From: Hominenteromicrobium mulieris
GTDB taxonomy: Bacteria; Bacillota; Clostridia; Oscillospirales; Acutalibacteraceae
NCBI GenBank assembly: GCA_021029595.1
Contig: JAJJOY010000009.1
Span: forward strand, 55,246-119,245
Direction: 5' to 3'
DNA length: 64,000 nt
This document shows positions 7,476 to 16,521 of the stretch, piece by piece. The first letter of the stretch is position 1. Each line of letters begins with the position of its first letter. The notes under the pieces were generated by a model, which saw nothing but the letters and a program-made list of their open reading frames with translations, ran no database searches and had not been told where the DNA came from. A program made the position numbers and the translations under genes.

Positions 7476-8693
7476 TCACTGACCGATCTGCTCAAAGAAC
7501 TTCGCGTGGATGGCGGCAACCGCCTTGTTCGCGTCTTCCTTCTTGATGAGCACGGAAATTTTAATCTCGCTCGTCGAGATCATCTGAATGTTCACGTTCG
7601 CCTCAAACAGCGCCTCGAACATATCGGAAGCAACGCCCGGGTGAGACTCCATGCCCGCGCCGACAATGGAAACCTTTGCCACGTCGTCGTCAAACACAAC
7701 GCTGCTCGCGCCGATGGTCTCTACGTAAGACTGCATGAGCTCGATGGTTGCATCCATCTTGTCCTTTTCCACGGTGAAGCTGATGTCCTTCGTGCCGTTT
7801 CTGCCGATGGACTGCAAAATAATATCGACGTTTACGTTCTTCTGTGCAAGCTTAGAGAAAATGCGGAACGCAAGGCCCGGCTTATCCGGCACGCCGATGA
7901 CAGAGATTCTGGCGACGTTTTCGTCCTTTGCAACACCGCTGATGAGCATTTTTTCCACGTTGGTAGCCTCCTTAACGATCGTTCCCTTAGCCCGTGTCAG
8001 GCTGGAAAGAACCTCTAATTCAATATGATATTTTTTAGCCATTTCAACCGAGCGGTTATTCAGCACCTGCGCGCCCAGCGTCGCAAGCTCCAGCATCTCG
8101 TCGTAGGAGATGACGTCGAGCTTCCTCGCCGCCGGAATTTTGCGCGGGTCTGCCGTGTAAACGCCGTCCACATCCGTATAGATCTGGCACAGGTCGGCGT
8201 GCATGGAAGCTGCAATGGCCACCGCGCTCGTATCGCTGCCGCCGCGGCCCAGCGTCGTCATGTCGTCATACTTGTTGACGCCCTGAAAGCCCGTTACAAC
8301 AACGATGTTGCGCTTTGAAAGCTCCGCCTTAATACGTTCCGGATTCACACGCTTAATGCGCGCGCTGCCGTAAGCCGTAGAGGTGGAAAAGCCCGCCTGC
8401 CAGCCAAGCAAAGAGACCACCGGGTAGCCCAAATCTTCAATCGTCATAGCAAGCAGCGAAGCAGAGATCTGCTCGCCCGCCGTCAAAAGCTGGTCCATTT
8501 CGCGCTTAGACGGGTTTCGGTTGATCTCTTTTGCTTTATCAATGAGGTCGTCCGTTGTATCGCCCTGCGCAGAAACCACAACGACCACGTCGTTGCCGTT
8601 CTTATATGTGCCGGTCACGATATCGGCGACATTTCTCAAATGCTCGGCGTCCTTAACGGAGGAACCGCCGAACTTCTGAACGATCAATGCCAT
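7476..8693 (-). CDS. lysC: Aspartate kinase
   Basis: A 405-aa enzyme that phosphorylates aspartate, the first step toward lysine, threonine and methionine. The amino-acid kinase domain begins MALIVQKFGGSSVKD and includes TLGRGGSDTSAVAIA and a YTDVDGVYTADPR stretch. Two C-terminal ACT domains (from about residue 265) should give allosteric feedback control; they include ISVIGVPDKPGLAFRIF and VSIVGAGMESHPGVA. It is the last gene of the operon ACT regulator-hom-thrB-lysC, 42 bp after thrB. Its clustering with hom and thrB suggests a threonine-responsive isozyme, which is inferred. Confidence 0.96.
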   Translation of the reverse strand: MALIVQKFGGSSVKDAEHLRNVADIVTGTYKNGNDVVVVVSAQGDTTDDLIDKAKEINRNPSKREMDQLLTAGEQISASLLAMTIEDLGYPVVSLLGWQAGFSTSTAYGSARIKRVNPERIKAELSKRNIVVVTGFQGVNKYDDMTTLGRGGSDTSAVAIAASMHADLCQIYTDVDGVYTADPRKIPAARKLDVISYDEMLELATLGAQVLNNRSVEMAKKYHIELEVLSSLTRAKGTIVKEATNVEKMLISGVAKDENVARISVIGVPDKPGLAFRIFSKLAQKNVNVDIILQSIGRNGTKDISFTVEKDKMDATIELMQSYVETIGASSVVFDDDVAKVSIVGAGMESHPGVASDMFEALFEANVNIQMISTSEIKISVLIKKEDANKAVAAIHAKFFEQIGQ

Positions 8694-8735
8694 AGAAACA
8701 CTTCCCTTTCCATAACCCCTGTGGGATAATTCTCG

Positions 8736-9632
8736 TTATTCAATGATGATGCGCGCGCCCTGCGGGTCGGTATGCAGAAGCTCCACACGCCAGCCGTTGA
8801 TGCCGCGGTCCTGTAAATGTGAATCGCACGCGCTCATAAACTCCTCCGCGCCCTCTGTGGGGATCATGGAGATGATGGTCGGGCCTGCGCCGCTCACATA
8901 CGTGCCGAGCGAGCCAAGCTCGTAGCTCATGCGGAACACCTGGTCGTAATTTTCGATGAGGCCCGAGCGATACGGCTGATGGATCCTGTCCTGCACCGCC
9001 ACGCGCAGGTTCTGCAGATCGCCGGAGAACAGCGATGCCGTCATTAAAGCGGAGCGCGAAAGGTTAAACACCGTGTCTTCGCGGGAATACTCCGTCGGCA
9101 GCACGCCGCGGGCTTTCTCCGTTTTGAGCTCGAACGGCGGGATCATCACCGCAAAGCTGATCTTGCCGGAAACCGGCACGGAAACGCTGTACACGCGCTT
9201 GCCCTCCATGGCAGAAGCGACAAGACCGCCGGAGATTGCCGGGCTCGTGTTATCCGGGTGCCCTTCAATCTGCGCCGCAAGGTTAATGAGGTCGCTCTGC
9301 GACATCGGCGAGCCAAGCATGCGGTTCGCGCCCAAAATACCGGCCACGATGCACGCCGAAGAACTGCCGAGGCCGCGCGCCATCGGAATGTTGTTTTCCT
9401 GAATGATATGCAGACCCGGCAGCGTTTTGCCGCAGATCTGGTACAAATGCCGCGCCGCCCAGTAAATGAGGTTCGTCTCATCGGTCGGCACTTTGATCTT
9501 GTCCGTCGTCGTAATCTTCAGCTCGTCCGCTTCTTCCATCCACACGCGGTTGCACATGGTCAGCGCAATGCCGAGCGAGTCAAAACCGGAGCCAAGGTTG
9601 GCACTGGTTGCCGGAATATCGATTCGGATCAT
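8736..9632 (-). CDS. thrB: Homoserine kinase
   Basis: A 298-aa GHMP-family kinase that converts homoserine to O-phosphohomoserine in threonine synthesis. The N-terminus MIRIDIPATSANLGSGFDSL is the usual ThrB start. The ATP-binding loop GLGSSSACIVAGI is near residue 92, and a third GHMP motif is visible as GTYVSGAGPTIISM near residue 250. It lies 24 bp downstream of hom and 42 bp upstream of lysC in the same operon. No threonine synthase gene is present in this window. Confidence 0.96.
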   Translation of the reverse strand: MIRIDIPATSANLGSGFDSLGIALTMCNRVWMEEADELKITTTDKIKVPTDETNLIYWAARHLYQICGKTLPGLHIIQENNIPMARGLGSSSACIVAGILGANRMLGSPMSQSDLINLAAQIEGHPDNTSPAISGGLVASAMEGKRVYSVSVPVSGKISFAVMIPPFELKTEKARGVLPTEYSREDTVFNLSRSALMTASLFSGDLQNLRVAVQDRIHQPYRSGLIENYDQVFRMSYELGSLGTYVSGAGPTIISMIPTEGAEEFMSACDSHLQDRGINGWRVELLHTDPQGARIIIE

Positions 9633-9656
9633 AAAGCTTTCCCCTTTCCGCTTTTA

Positions 9657-10901
9657 TCAATAATCGGAGATGCGAATGCGACCTTCAACCTTTACGCCGC
9701 GCGCTTCCAGCGCTGCCAGCTTATCGCTGAGTTCCTTCTCCGTAAGGTTTTCCACCGTAAAGCCCGCTTCGCCCTGTACCGGTCTTTTCGCGAGCAGCGG
9801 CGTGATCTTGCCGAAGACGTCCGCCGCCGTGTTCAGCGCCGTATCGCTGTCCTTGGCGGAAACGCGCACGAATGCAGACGTTTCCATGCTGCCGAAATCG
9901 GCCACGTAGTTCGGCTTCGCATCCTCCCAGAAGAGGTACTTGCGTGCCTTAAAGTGCTTCACACAGTCGATGACGTCCGCCACAACGGCACTCGCCGTGG
10001 GCAGCTTGCCCGCGCCTTTGCCGTAGAACACCACGTCGCCCGTCGCGTCGCCGCGCACCATAATGCCGTTGAATACATCGTCCACGCTCGCAAGCTGGCT
10101 GCCGCGGTGCACGAACATCGGGCAAACCATAATATGCACCTGCCCGTTTTCGAGCTTCTTCACAGAGCCGATGAGCTTAATGACACCGCCCCAAACGTCT
10201 GCAAAATCGACGTCCTGCAGCGTGATCTTCGTAATGCCCTCTGTGTAAACGGAATCCGGGTACACGTGCGTGCCGAACGCCAAAGACGCCAAAATGCAGA
10301 TCTTGCGGCAGGCGTCCAGACCCTCCACATCGGCGCTCGGGTTGCGCTCCGCGTAACCAAGCTGCTGTGCAAGCTTCAAAGCGTCTTCAAAGTTCATCTG
10401 CTCGCGGATCATCTTCGTCAAAATGAAGTTCGTCGTGCCGTTCAAAATACCGGCAATCTCCGTCACATCGTTTGCGGCAAGGCACTGGCTGATGGGGCGA
10501 ATGATCGGAATGCCGCCGCCGACGCTCGCCTCAAACAGGAAGTTGAGGTTATTCGCCTGCGCGATTGCAAGGAGCTCCGCGCCCTTTTGTGCCACAAGCT
10601 CTTTATTGGAGGTCACAACGCTCTTGCCGTTTTCCAGACACGCCTTCACAAAGTCATACGCCGGGTGCAGACCGCCCATCACTTCCACGACGATTTGCAC
10701 CTCGGGGTCATTTAAAATGACGTTGAAATCCTTCGTAAAGCGGTCGCTGTACGGCAGGCCCGGGAACTCCTTTAAGTCCAGAATATACTTAACATGGATC
10801 TCTTCCTTCGCGCGCTTCGCGATGCTCGCCGCGTGAGAGGTAAGCACCTCCAAAACGCCGGAGCCGACCACGCCGTGGCCGAGAACTGCTATATTTGCCA
10901 T
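9657..10901 (-). CDS. hom: Homoserine dehydrogenase
   Basis: A 414-aa NAD(P)-dependent enzyme that reduces aspartate semialdehyde to homoserine. The N-terminal Rossmann motif is AVLGHGVVGSGV. The catalytic domain includes SNKELVA, EASVGGGIPII, NGTTNFILTKM and YAERNPSADVEGLDACRK. The C-terminal ACT-like regulatory domain begins about residue 335. ATG 10901 is chosen because GGAAAGG lies nine bases upstream; in-frame starts at 10907 and 10919 are too close to or inside that site. It follows the ACT-regulator gene by about 24 bp. Confidence 0.95.
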   Translation of the reverse strand: MANIAVLGHGVVGSGVLEVLTSHAASIAKRAKEEIHVKYILDLKEFPGLPYSDRFTKDFNVILNDPEVQIVVEVMGGLHPAYDFVKACLENGKSVVTSNKELVAQKGAELLAIAQANNLNFLFEASVGGGIPIIRPISQCLAANDVTEIAGILNGTTNFILTKMIREQMNFEDALKLAQQLGYAERNPSADVEGLDACRKICILASLAFGTHVYPDSVYTEGITKITLQDVDFADVWGGVIKLIGSVKKLENGQVHIMVCPMFVHRGSQLASVDDVFNGIMVRGDATGDVVFYGKGAGKLPTASAVVADVIDCVKHFKARKYLFWEDAKPNYVADFGSMETSAFVRVSAKDSDTALNTAADVFGKITPLLAKRPVQGEAGFTVENLTEKELSDKLAALEARGVKVEGRIRISDY

Positions 10902-10925
10902 TTCCATTTTCCTTTCCACGCGGAT

Positions 10926-11363
10926 TTAACCGACGATGCTGTCAATCTTAATAACGCCCTGCACCTCAAAAAGGCGCTTCAAAAGCTCATCAATCTCAAT
11001 GCTCATATTTTCGCTTCGCGCCGAGACCGAAACGAACGCTTTGCCCTTTACCGGAATATTCTGGTTAATGGTCAGAATGTTTGCGTTCGCCTTATAGAAT
11101 ACCGTCAAAAGGTTCACAAGCACACCGGGCTTGTCGTTTAACACGACCTGTACCGTCATAATGGAGCCCGTTTCCTTTTTTGTATACGGAAAAACGGCGT
11201 TTTTATACTTATAATATACACTGCGGGAGATGCCCGCCATCTTGACCGCCTCTGAGGTGTTTGAGGCTTCGCCGGTCTCCAGAAGCTGGTTCACGCGGAT
11301 GACCTTCTGGTATACCTCCGGCAGAACGGATTCGTCGATCAAAAGAAACGATGTGTTTTCCAT
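10926..11363 (-). CDS. ACT domain protein, PheB/UPF0735 type, heading the threonine operon
   Basis: A 145-aa protein with an N-terminal helical segment resembling a small HTH (EAVKMAGISRSVYYKYK, about residues 38-54) and a C-terminal ACT domain (about 68-145) containing VVLNDKPGVLVNLLTVF. ACT domains bind amino acids. Family members regularly precede hom in Firmicutes and are thought to be regulatory, but the biochemical role is not settled. The start is ATG 11363 behind AGGTGG; a longer in-frame version has no ribosome site. It is the first gene after the promoter at 11403-11431. The combination suggests an amino-acid-sensing operon regulator, which is inference. Confidence 0.85.
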   Translation of the reverse strand: MENTSFLLIDESVLPEVYQKVIRVNQLLETGEASNTSEAVKMAGISRSVYYKYKNAVFPYTKKETGSIMTVQVVLNDKPGVLVNLLTVFYKANANILTINQNIPVKGKAFVSVSARSENMSIEIDELLKRLFEVQGVIKIDSIVG

Positions 11364-11402
11364 TGTCCACCACCTAAGTACGTTTGTATTGCGTCGATAA
11401 AC

Positions 11403-11431
11403 AGTGTAGCACACTTTTCGGCAAAATTCAA
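11403..11431 (-). promoter_or_regulatory. Sigma-A promoter of the threonine operon
   Basis: On the minus strand, TTGAAT, 17 bp, TACACT, about 40 bp upstream of the first gene. The leader is too short for a T-box, so control is probably by protein or enzyme feedback. Confidence 0.75.
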
Positions 11432-11490
11432 CCCAAATTTCTTTCCTTTCCCCCTTTTTCTTATTTTGGTCTATCTCATACAAAAAGCAA

Positions 11491-11521
11491 CAGGACCCAC
11501 TCTTAAAATGAGTGAGTCCTG
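11491..11521 (-). terminator. Terminator of the PBP gene
   Basis: AGGACTCACTC pairs with GAGTGGGTCCT around TTTTAA. It is read on the minus strand into GTTGCTTTTTG. Confidence 0.75.
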
Positions 11522-11569
11522 CATAATACGCGTTAAATTTTTATCGTGGTCCGCATTCTGCAAACCGCT

Positions 11570-14080
11570 TTACGCCGCCGGTGTTTCCGGCTCTGTCGGC
11601 GGTTCCGGGGTCGGCTCTGTCGGCGGTTCCGGGGTAGGCTCTACCGGCGGTTCTGGGGTAGGCTCCGGCGTCGGTTCCGGGGTAGGCTCCGGCGTCGGGG
11701 CCGGCGTTGCGGTCGGGGCCAAGGTCGGCGTGGCCTCCGCCGTCGGCGATGCCGTAGGCTCCACGCTCGGGGACGGGCTCGGCTCCATGCTCGGCTCTAT
11801 GCTCGGCGACGGCGTTGCCGTGGCGCTCGTCCTTGCAATGTGGTCGGATCCTCCGTCACACGTCCTCGGAATGTTGTTCTGCGAATACCAGCCGTTTGCA
11901 ATGTGCACGCAGTTCGGGCCGGGGCGCAGGCCGCTGTCGCGGCAGTAGGAAAGCTGCACCACGTTGTCGCTCAGCACATAGCTGCCGCTGTGGAGGAAGT
12001 CGTAGTAGTTCGCTTCCATCCAGTCGATGATGCCGTTATACATCTTCTTTGCGCTGTTCGTGTCGTAGATCTCTTCCTTATATTCGTGGCCGTTCCAGAT
12101 GCCGCACACGAAAGCGGTTGTGCCGCCCATGTACCACACGTCGTTGCTGTCTTCGGTCGTACCGGTCTTGCCGATCTGGTCAAGGTCATCGCGGCGCACC
12201 ATATTTGCCGTGGGGTATGCATCCGTGTCCGTACCGTTGATCGGCAGGTGCAGCAGCTTATTCATAATGGTCGCCGTATCAAACGAGATTGCCTGCTCCT
12301 CGCTGTGATTCTGCTGGTAATCGTAGATCACGTTGCCGTCGTTATCCTCAATGCGGTACACGGTGTACGGGGTGTAATACTTGCCGCCGTTGCCGAAGAT
12401 CTGGTACGCGCCGGTCATCTCGCGCACGGAAATACCGTTCGTCAAACCGCCGATGGCCACGCCGCCGACGTTGTAGGAGTCTTCCTCCGAAAGCGATGTG
12501 ATGTGCAGGTTCTGCGTGAGGAACTGGTAGCTCACAAGCGGCGACATCTGGTTGATGAGCTGCGCCACCGGGGCGTTCAGCGATTCCGTAATGGCCTGAT
12601 CCACATTCACCGTACCGGCGAACGTACCGTCAAAGTTGTTCGGGCCCTCGCTGCCGTCATCAAAGTAGTTCGGCAGCGGCTCATCCTTCAGCACGGTGCC
12701 GTACGTGATGAGATTGTTCTCCAACGCCGGCGCATACACGCTGATGGGCTTAATGGAAGAACCCGGCTGGTTCGTGGAGTACGAAACGTTGTTCTGCACG
12801 CGGTTGCCGGTCTTTTTCAAAAGCTCGTTGTCATCGTTTGCCTGGTTCGTGTTCACGCAGAGGATTCTGCCGTCATACTCCATCAGGCACACGCCGCTCC
12901 AAATGCCGTTGTCGCTCGTAAACTCCTGCCAGTTGTTTTTCAGGTAGTTTTCAAACGCCTCCTGCATCGGCACATATTCGGCGGAGTAGATCTTGAGACC
13001 GCCGTTATAAATGAGGTCGATTGCCATGTCGCGGTCGAGGTTTGCATACTGCATAAGCAGGTCAACGGTGTCGTTGAACACCTCTTCCTCGTACCAGTTC
13101 CACACCTCGGTGGAAACACTCTGGGTATCGGTCTCCTCTTCTTCGTCGTCCATTTCAAAGTCCACGCCGCGCAGCTTCAGGTTTGCGGATTGCTCCATCG
13201 CCTCGTCGTACTCCGCGCGCGTGATACGCCCTTGGTCGTACATTTCGGAGATGACAAGCTCGCGGCGCTTACGGTTCGCCTCTGGGTGGTAGAACACGCA
13301 CAGCGCGGCCGGGTTTTGCGTCGTCGCGGCAATGGTCGCACACTCCGCAATGTTGCAGTCCCAAATGTCCTTGCCGAAGTAGCCCTTTGCCGCGGCCTCC
13401 ACGCCGTAATAGCCGTTGCCGTAGTTGACAAGGTTCAGGTATGCTTCGAGAATTTCATCCTTAGTATACTTCTTTTCAAGGTTCAGCGCCATGAAGATTT
13501 CCTTCACCTTACGCATGACGCTCACCTGATTTTCGCCCGTCAGGTTCTTGATAAGCTGCTGCGTGATGGTGGAGCCGCCGGCGGTATCGTTGCCGGTCGC
13601 CATACCGTATACAGCGCCTAACGTGCGCTTCCAGTCTACGCCGTGGTGCTCGTAAAAGCGCTTATCCTCGATTGAGATCATCGCTTCCTTCATAATGTCC
13701 GGAATCTGCGTGAAATCAACGCGCGTGCGGATCTCTTCGGCGTTATAGCGCAGGCGCTGCGTCCATTCCGCATTGTCCACGCTGTCTATGTGCAGGGAAT
13801 CCGTCACATACATAAAGCTCGATTCCTTCAGTTTAAAGGAAGCAAGGCTTGCGTTCATCTCCACATCGTGGTAGCTCCAAATGACGGCCGCCACGCTCAA
13901 GCCCACAAGGCAGCCGGTGATGATGCAGATGCAAAGCACCGTCTTGAGGAGCTTGCCGAACATGGTAAGCACCGCATGTGCCGTGCCGCCGGCCGCGCGG
14001 GCCGTTTCGCCGTCTGTACGGCTCATGGGTCTTCCGCTCGGCTGCGCCGTGTTGTACTTATTGATGTCTTTTTTCAGCAC
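11570..14080 (-). CDS. Class A penicillin-binding protein (glycosyltransferase/transpeptidase) with long Pro-rich tail
   Basis: An 836-aa bifunctional peptidoglycan synthase. There is a short cytoplasmic segment, one membrane helix (about 42-68), then a GT51 glycosyltransferase domain with ISIEDKRFYEHHGVD (about 136-150) and GGSTITQQLIKN. The transpeptidase domain carries SSIK (441-444), SLN (500-502) and KTGTTE (638-643). Residues about 751-836 are a low-complexity tail of Pro-Thr-Glu-Ser repeats (EPTPEP units), probably a wall-spanning or surface linker. The start is GTG 14080, seven bases after AGGAGGT. It is monocistronic. The DNA encoding the tail (about 11575-11800) is a tandem repeat. 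Confidence 0.94.
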   Translation of the reverse strand: MLKKDINKYNTAQPSGRPMSRTDGETARAAGGTAHAVLTMFGKLLKTVLCICIITGCLVGLSVAAVIWSYHDVEMNASLASFKLKESSFMYVTDSLHIDSVDNAEWTQRLRYNAEEIRTRVDFTQIPDIMKEAMISIEDKRFYEHHGVDWKRTLGAVYGMATGNDTAGGSTITQQLIKNLTGENQVSVMRKVKEIFMALNLEKKYTKDEILEAYLNLVNYGNGYYGVEAAAKGYFGKDIWDCNIAECATIAATTQNPAALCVFYHPEANRKRRELVISEMYDQGRITRAEYDEAMEQSANLKLRGVDFEMDDEEEETDTQSVSTEVWNWYEEEVFNDTVDLLMQYANLDRDMAIDLIYNGGLKIYSAEYVPMQEAFENYLKNNWQEFTSDNGIWSGVCLMEYDGRILCVNTNQANDDNELLKKTGNRVQNNVSYSTNQPGSSIKPISVYAPALENNLITYGTVLKDEPLPNYFDDGSEGPNNFDGTFAGTVNVDQAITESLNAPVAQLINQMSPLVSYQFLTQNLHITSLSEEDSYNVGGVAIGGLTNGISVREMTGAYQIFGNGGKYYTPYTVYRIEDNDGNVIYDYQQNHSEEQAISFDTATIMNKLLHLPINGTDTDAYPTANMVRRDDLDQIGKTGTTEDSNDVWYMGGTTAFVCGIWNGHEYKEEIYDTNSAKKMYNGIIDWMEANYYDFLHSGSYVLSDNVVQLSYCRDSGLRPGPNCVHIANGWYSQNNIPRTCDGGSDHIARTSATATPSPSIEPSMEPSPSPSVEPTASPTAEATPTLAPTATPAPTPEPTPEPTPEPTPEPPVEPTPEPPTEPTPEPPTEPETPAA

Positions 14081-14198
14081 GTTTGACCTCCTGAAAAATC
14101 AAATTGCGCGGCAAAAGCGCACTTTGTCTGCATAAATTGGCAAACCTTGGCGATACTAAAGCCGCAGGGCAAATCCTACTTAGAAAGGATGTATAGTC

Positions 14199-14633
14199 AT
14201 GAAAATGCGTCTTGAGTCCCTTGTGCACGCCGCTCGGCAGCGGTACGGCGCATGGGCGGCGATCTTTATCCTTTTCGCCGCGCTGTGCACGCTTTCCGTG
14301 CTTTCCGCACGCGATGCCCGGGAAGCTGCGGCAGACCCCGCAAAAGCAGAAAGCGACTCTTCCGTTTATTATAGCCCAAACGATGCGGCAAGTCAAGAAA
14401 CCGACCGGGAGAGCGCCGCAAATTCAGCAAATTTTAAGGAATACGAAACATTCTTCACCGTGCGCGCCTATAACGGCAGCGTGGCTGTTTTCAAAGACGG
14501 AAACGATGTGCCCCTTTACTGCATTGAAACACCGCTCAGCAGCCTTACGGAGGAAGACCGCCGCCTGCTCGCCCGCGGCATTCGTGCCGAAACGCTCTCG
14601 GAAGCCTGCAAGCTGATTGAAGACTATGAATAA
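14199..14633 (+). CDS. Membrane-anchored hypothetical protein (BofC C-terminal-like)
   Basis: A 144-aa protein with an N-terminal membrane helix (about residues 19-36) and a Ser/Asp/Ala-rich linker. A small extracytoplasmic domain (about 85-144) follows, with RAYNGSVAVFKDGNDVPLY and a closing LIEDYE. That pattern, a short strand pair followed by 'LSSLTEEDRRLLARGI', resembles the C-terminal domain found in BofC and many clostridial membrane proteins; the resemblance is from memory, not a search. AGAAAGGATGTATAGTC provides the ribosome site. It is divergent from the PBP gene, with only about 120 bp between them. Confidence 0.65.
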   Translation: MKMRLESLVHAARQRYGAWAAIFILFAALCTLSVLSARDAREAAADPAKAESDSSVYYSPNDAASQETDRESAANSANFKEYETFFTVRAYNGSVAVFKDGNDVPLYCIETPLSSLTEEDRRLLARGIRAETLSEACKLIEDYE

Positions 14634-14688
14634 AACCGCAAAAAGAGGACGCCCGCTGCCGGACGCCCCCGATTTGCCTAAATGTCTT

Positions 14689-14883
14689 TTACTTCATGCT
14701 TTCTTCGTAGGACTTGATCATCTTTTTGACCATCTGGCCGCCGACGGAGCCTGCCTGGCGGGAGGTGAGGTCGCCGTTATAGCCCTGCTTGAGGTTGACG
14801 CCGACTTCGTTTGCGGCTTCCATCTTAAAGCGGTTCATCGCGTCCTGTGCTTCCGGTACCATCGTCTTATTGCTGCTGTTCAT
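14689..14883 (-). CDS. Small acid-soluble spore protein, alpha/beta type
   Basis: A 64-aa DNA-coating protein of the forespore. The family motifs are visible: DAMNRFKMEAANEVGV with the germination-protease cleavage context near residues 21-28, GYNGDLTSRQAGSVGG near the middle, and VKKMIKSYEE at the end. These proteins saturate spore DNA and protect it. AAGGAG lies upstream of the ATG, and a GC-rich hairpin (about 14902-14923) lies in the leader. Expression should depend on a forespore sigma factor; a weak sigma-G-like pair may lie near 14960-14985 but I cannot confirm it. This gene marks the host as a spore former. Confidence 0.93.
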   Translation of the reverse strand: MNSSNKTMVPEAQDAMNRFKMEAANEVGVNLKQGYNGDLTSRQAGSVGGQMVKKMIKSYEESMK

Positions 14884-15021
14884 GTTTCATTCTCCTTTTT
14901 TCGGCGGCGCTTAACGCTGCGCCGCACTGCTTTTTTCGCGTTTGTTGTTCTTATTGTGCATGATGAAAGGAGCATTATGCGTGTCAATTTTTGCAAGAAT
15001 GCGCAGTTTTTTGCGCCGCGC

Positions 15022-15041
15022 GGGAGAGAATATTCTCTCCC
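15022..15041. repeat. Perfect 20-bp palindrome in a 395-bp gene-free stretch
   Basis: GGGAGAGAATATTCTCTCCC is fully self-complementary. It lies in the gene-free interval 14884-15278, which otherwise holds the SASP leader hairpin, a CCGCAT/ATGCGG hairpin near 15094-15110 and the MetE-like terminator. A role as an operator is possible but unproven. Confidence 0.5.
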
Positions 15042-15198
15042 CTGTCCTTCTCCCGCTTCTCATTTTCGCTCTGAAAAATGAAAACTGAGATGCCGCATGC
15101 AGCTTATGCGGTACCTCTCTATTTCTTATTATAAGGATTCCGCCGCAAATGTCAAGTCAATTCAGAACATTTGTTTGTGGTTTTGGCGGACATCTTTT

Positions 15199-15238
15199 CA
15201 AAAAAAGACCGCGCAGGGCGTTTTCGGCGCTGCGCGGT
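15199..15238 (-). terminator. Terminator of the MetE-like gene
   Basis: ACCGCGCAG (15208-15216) pairs with CTGCGCGGT (15230-15238). It is read on the minus strand into TTTTTTT. Confidence 0.85.
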
Positions 15239-15278
15239 TCTTGAAATCCTGTTTGATCGATGTGTATTGAAATAGAAA

Positions 15279-16400
15279 TCACTTGCCCCAGACTTCCTCG
15301 GCGATCTCCTTTACAAGCGCGAGCTTTGCCCACTGCTGCTCTTCCGTGAGCTTGTTACCGACCTCGCAGGAAGCAAAGCCGCACTGCGGGCTGAGGCAGA
15401 GGTTCTCGAGCGGCACATACTTTGCAGCCTCGTGAATGCGTGCGATGACGGCGTCTTTATCCTCAAGTTCCGGGCGCTTGGACGTAATCAGTCCCAAAAC
15501 GACTTTTTTGCCCGGTGTGACGAAGCGCAGCGGCTCAAAACCGCCGGAACGCGCGTCATCGAACTCCAGATAATAGGCATCGACATTTTCATGCGCAAAC
15601 AGGCGCTCTGCGACCGGCTCATAGCCGCCCCGGCTGGCCCAGGAGGAATTGTAGTTGCCGCGGCAAATGTGGGTTGCAACGGTGAGATCATCCGGTTTGC
15701 CCTCAAGCGCGAGGTTGTTGACCTTCAAAAGCTGATCCATGATGTCGCCCATCTTTTCCGGCTCCACGCCGAACACAAACGGCGCGGCGGGGTCTACGCA
15801 AACGCCCCAAGAGCAGTCATCAAGCTGCAGGTTGCGGCAGCCTGCGTCGTAGAGCTGCTTGATGAACGCCCGATAGATCTTTGCAACGTCCTCGAGCAGC
15901 TCTTCGCGGTTCGGGTAGATTTTATTCGTCGTCTCCGCGTTCATCGGGAAGATCATCTGCTCGTAGAACTGTGCCGGAGACGGAATGGTCTGCTTTGCGA
16001 CGGTGTTTTCGTCCTCAAGCGCCTGCACAAACCGGAAGTGCTCCACAAAAGGGTGCGTACCCGTCAGCTTTAATTTGCCCGTAAGGTACGTGTCATCGAC
16101 GACCGCAAGGACATCGTGGAACGGGATGCCGCCCCTCGGCGCGGCGTGGCTGACGCCCTCAAAACCCCACATAAAGTCGAGATACCATGTCTTGCGGCGG
16201 AATTCGCCGTCGGTAAGGAGCTTATAGCCCGCCGCCTTCTGTTTTGCGACAAGGTCGCGAACGGCGGTGTCTTCGGCTTCCTTCAGTGCTTCGTAAGTGG
16301 TTTTGCCGGCTTCATAATCGGCGCGAATCTTCTTCAAATCATCCGGGCGCAGAAAGCTGCCGACATAATCGTAACGGTACGGAAGTTTGATATTTTTCAT
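15279..16400 (-). CDS. MetE-like (cobalamin-independent methionine synthase C-terminal) family protein, YxjG/YxjH type
   Basis: A 373-aa TIM-barrel protein resembling the catalytic C-terminal half of MetE, without the N-terminal half. Zinc-site residues are visible in ATHICRGNY (His and Cys) and LSPQCGFAS (Cys). Other family motifs include LLTDGEFRRKTWYLDF, IPSPAQFYEQM and QLDDCSWG. Such short proteins transfer methyl groups to homocysteine or release them from S-methyl donors. The start is ATG 16400 behind AGGTGATCAAC. It lies downstream of a LysR regulator gene in the same direction but has its own promoter. The methyl donor is unknown. Confidence 0.85.
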   Translation of the reverse strand: MKNIKLPYRYDYVGSFLRPDDLKKIRADYEAGKTTYEALKEAEDTAVRDLVAKQKAAGYKLLTDGEFRRKTWYLDFMWGFEGVSHAAPRGGIPFHDVLAVVDDTYLTGKLKLTGTHPFVEHFRFVQALEDENTVAKQTIPSPAQFYEQMIFPMNAETTNKIYPNREELLEDVAKIYRAFIKQLYDAGCRNLQLDDCSWGVCVDPAAPFVFGVEPEKMGDIMDQLLKVNNLALEGKPDDLTVATHICRGNYNSSWASRGGYEPVAERLFAHENVDAYYLEFDDARSGGFEPLRFVTPGKKVVLGLITSKRPELEDKDAVIARIHEAAKYVPLENLCLSPQCGFASCEVGNKLTEEQQWAKLALVKEIAEEVWGK

Positions 16401-16432
16401 GTTGATCACCTGCTGTTTGAGTTTGTGCTTAC

Positions 16433-16461
16433 AGTATACAGGCAAATTTTCGCCTTGTAAA
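16433..16461 (-). promoter_or_regulatory. Sigma-A promoter of the MetE-like gene with a dyad in its spacer
   Basis: On the minus strand, TTTACA, 17 bp, TATACT. The spacer holds the imperfect dyad AGGCGAAAATTTGCCT, a candidate site for the neighbouring LysR protein. Confidence 0.7.
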
Positions 16462-16467
16462 ATACAA

Positions 16468-16506
16468 GAAAAAAGCGGTTTGCCATAGGTTTTTACTATG
16501 GCAAGC
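16468..16506 (-). terminator. Terminator of the LysR operon
   Basis: TTGCCATAG (16480-16488) pairs perfectly with CTATGGCAA (16496-16504). On the minus strand it is followed by a T run. Confidence 0.75.
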
Positions 16507-16521
16507 CACTTTCGGTTTGCA

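Noticed and set aside
11364..11402. T-box or attenuator before the threonine operon
   Set aside because: The leader from the predicted start site to the ATG is only about 35 nt, too short for either.
11546..13621. A 691-codon open frame opposite the PBP gene
   Set aside because: It has no ribosome site, its composition is Arg/Val/His-rich nonsense, and it lies entirely inside a well-supported gene; GC-rich third positions remove stops on the other strand.
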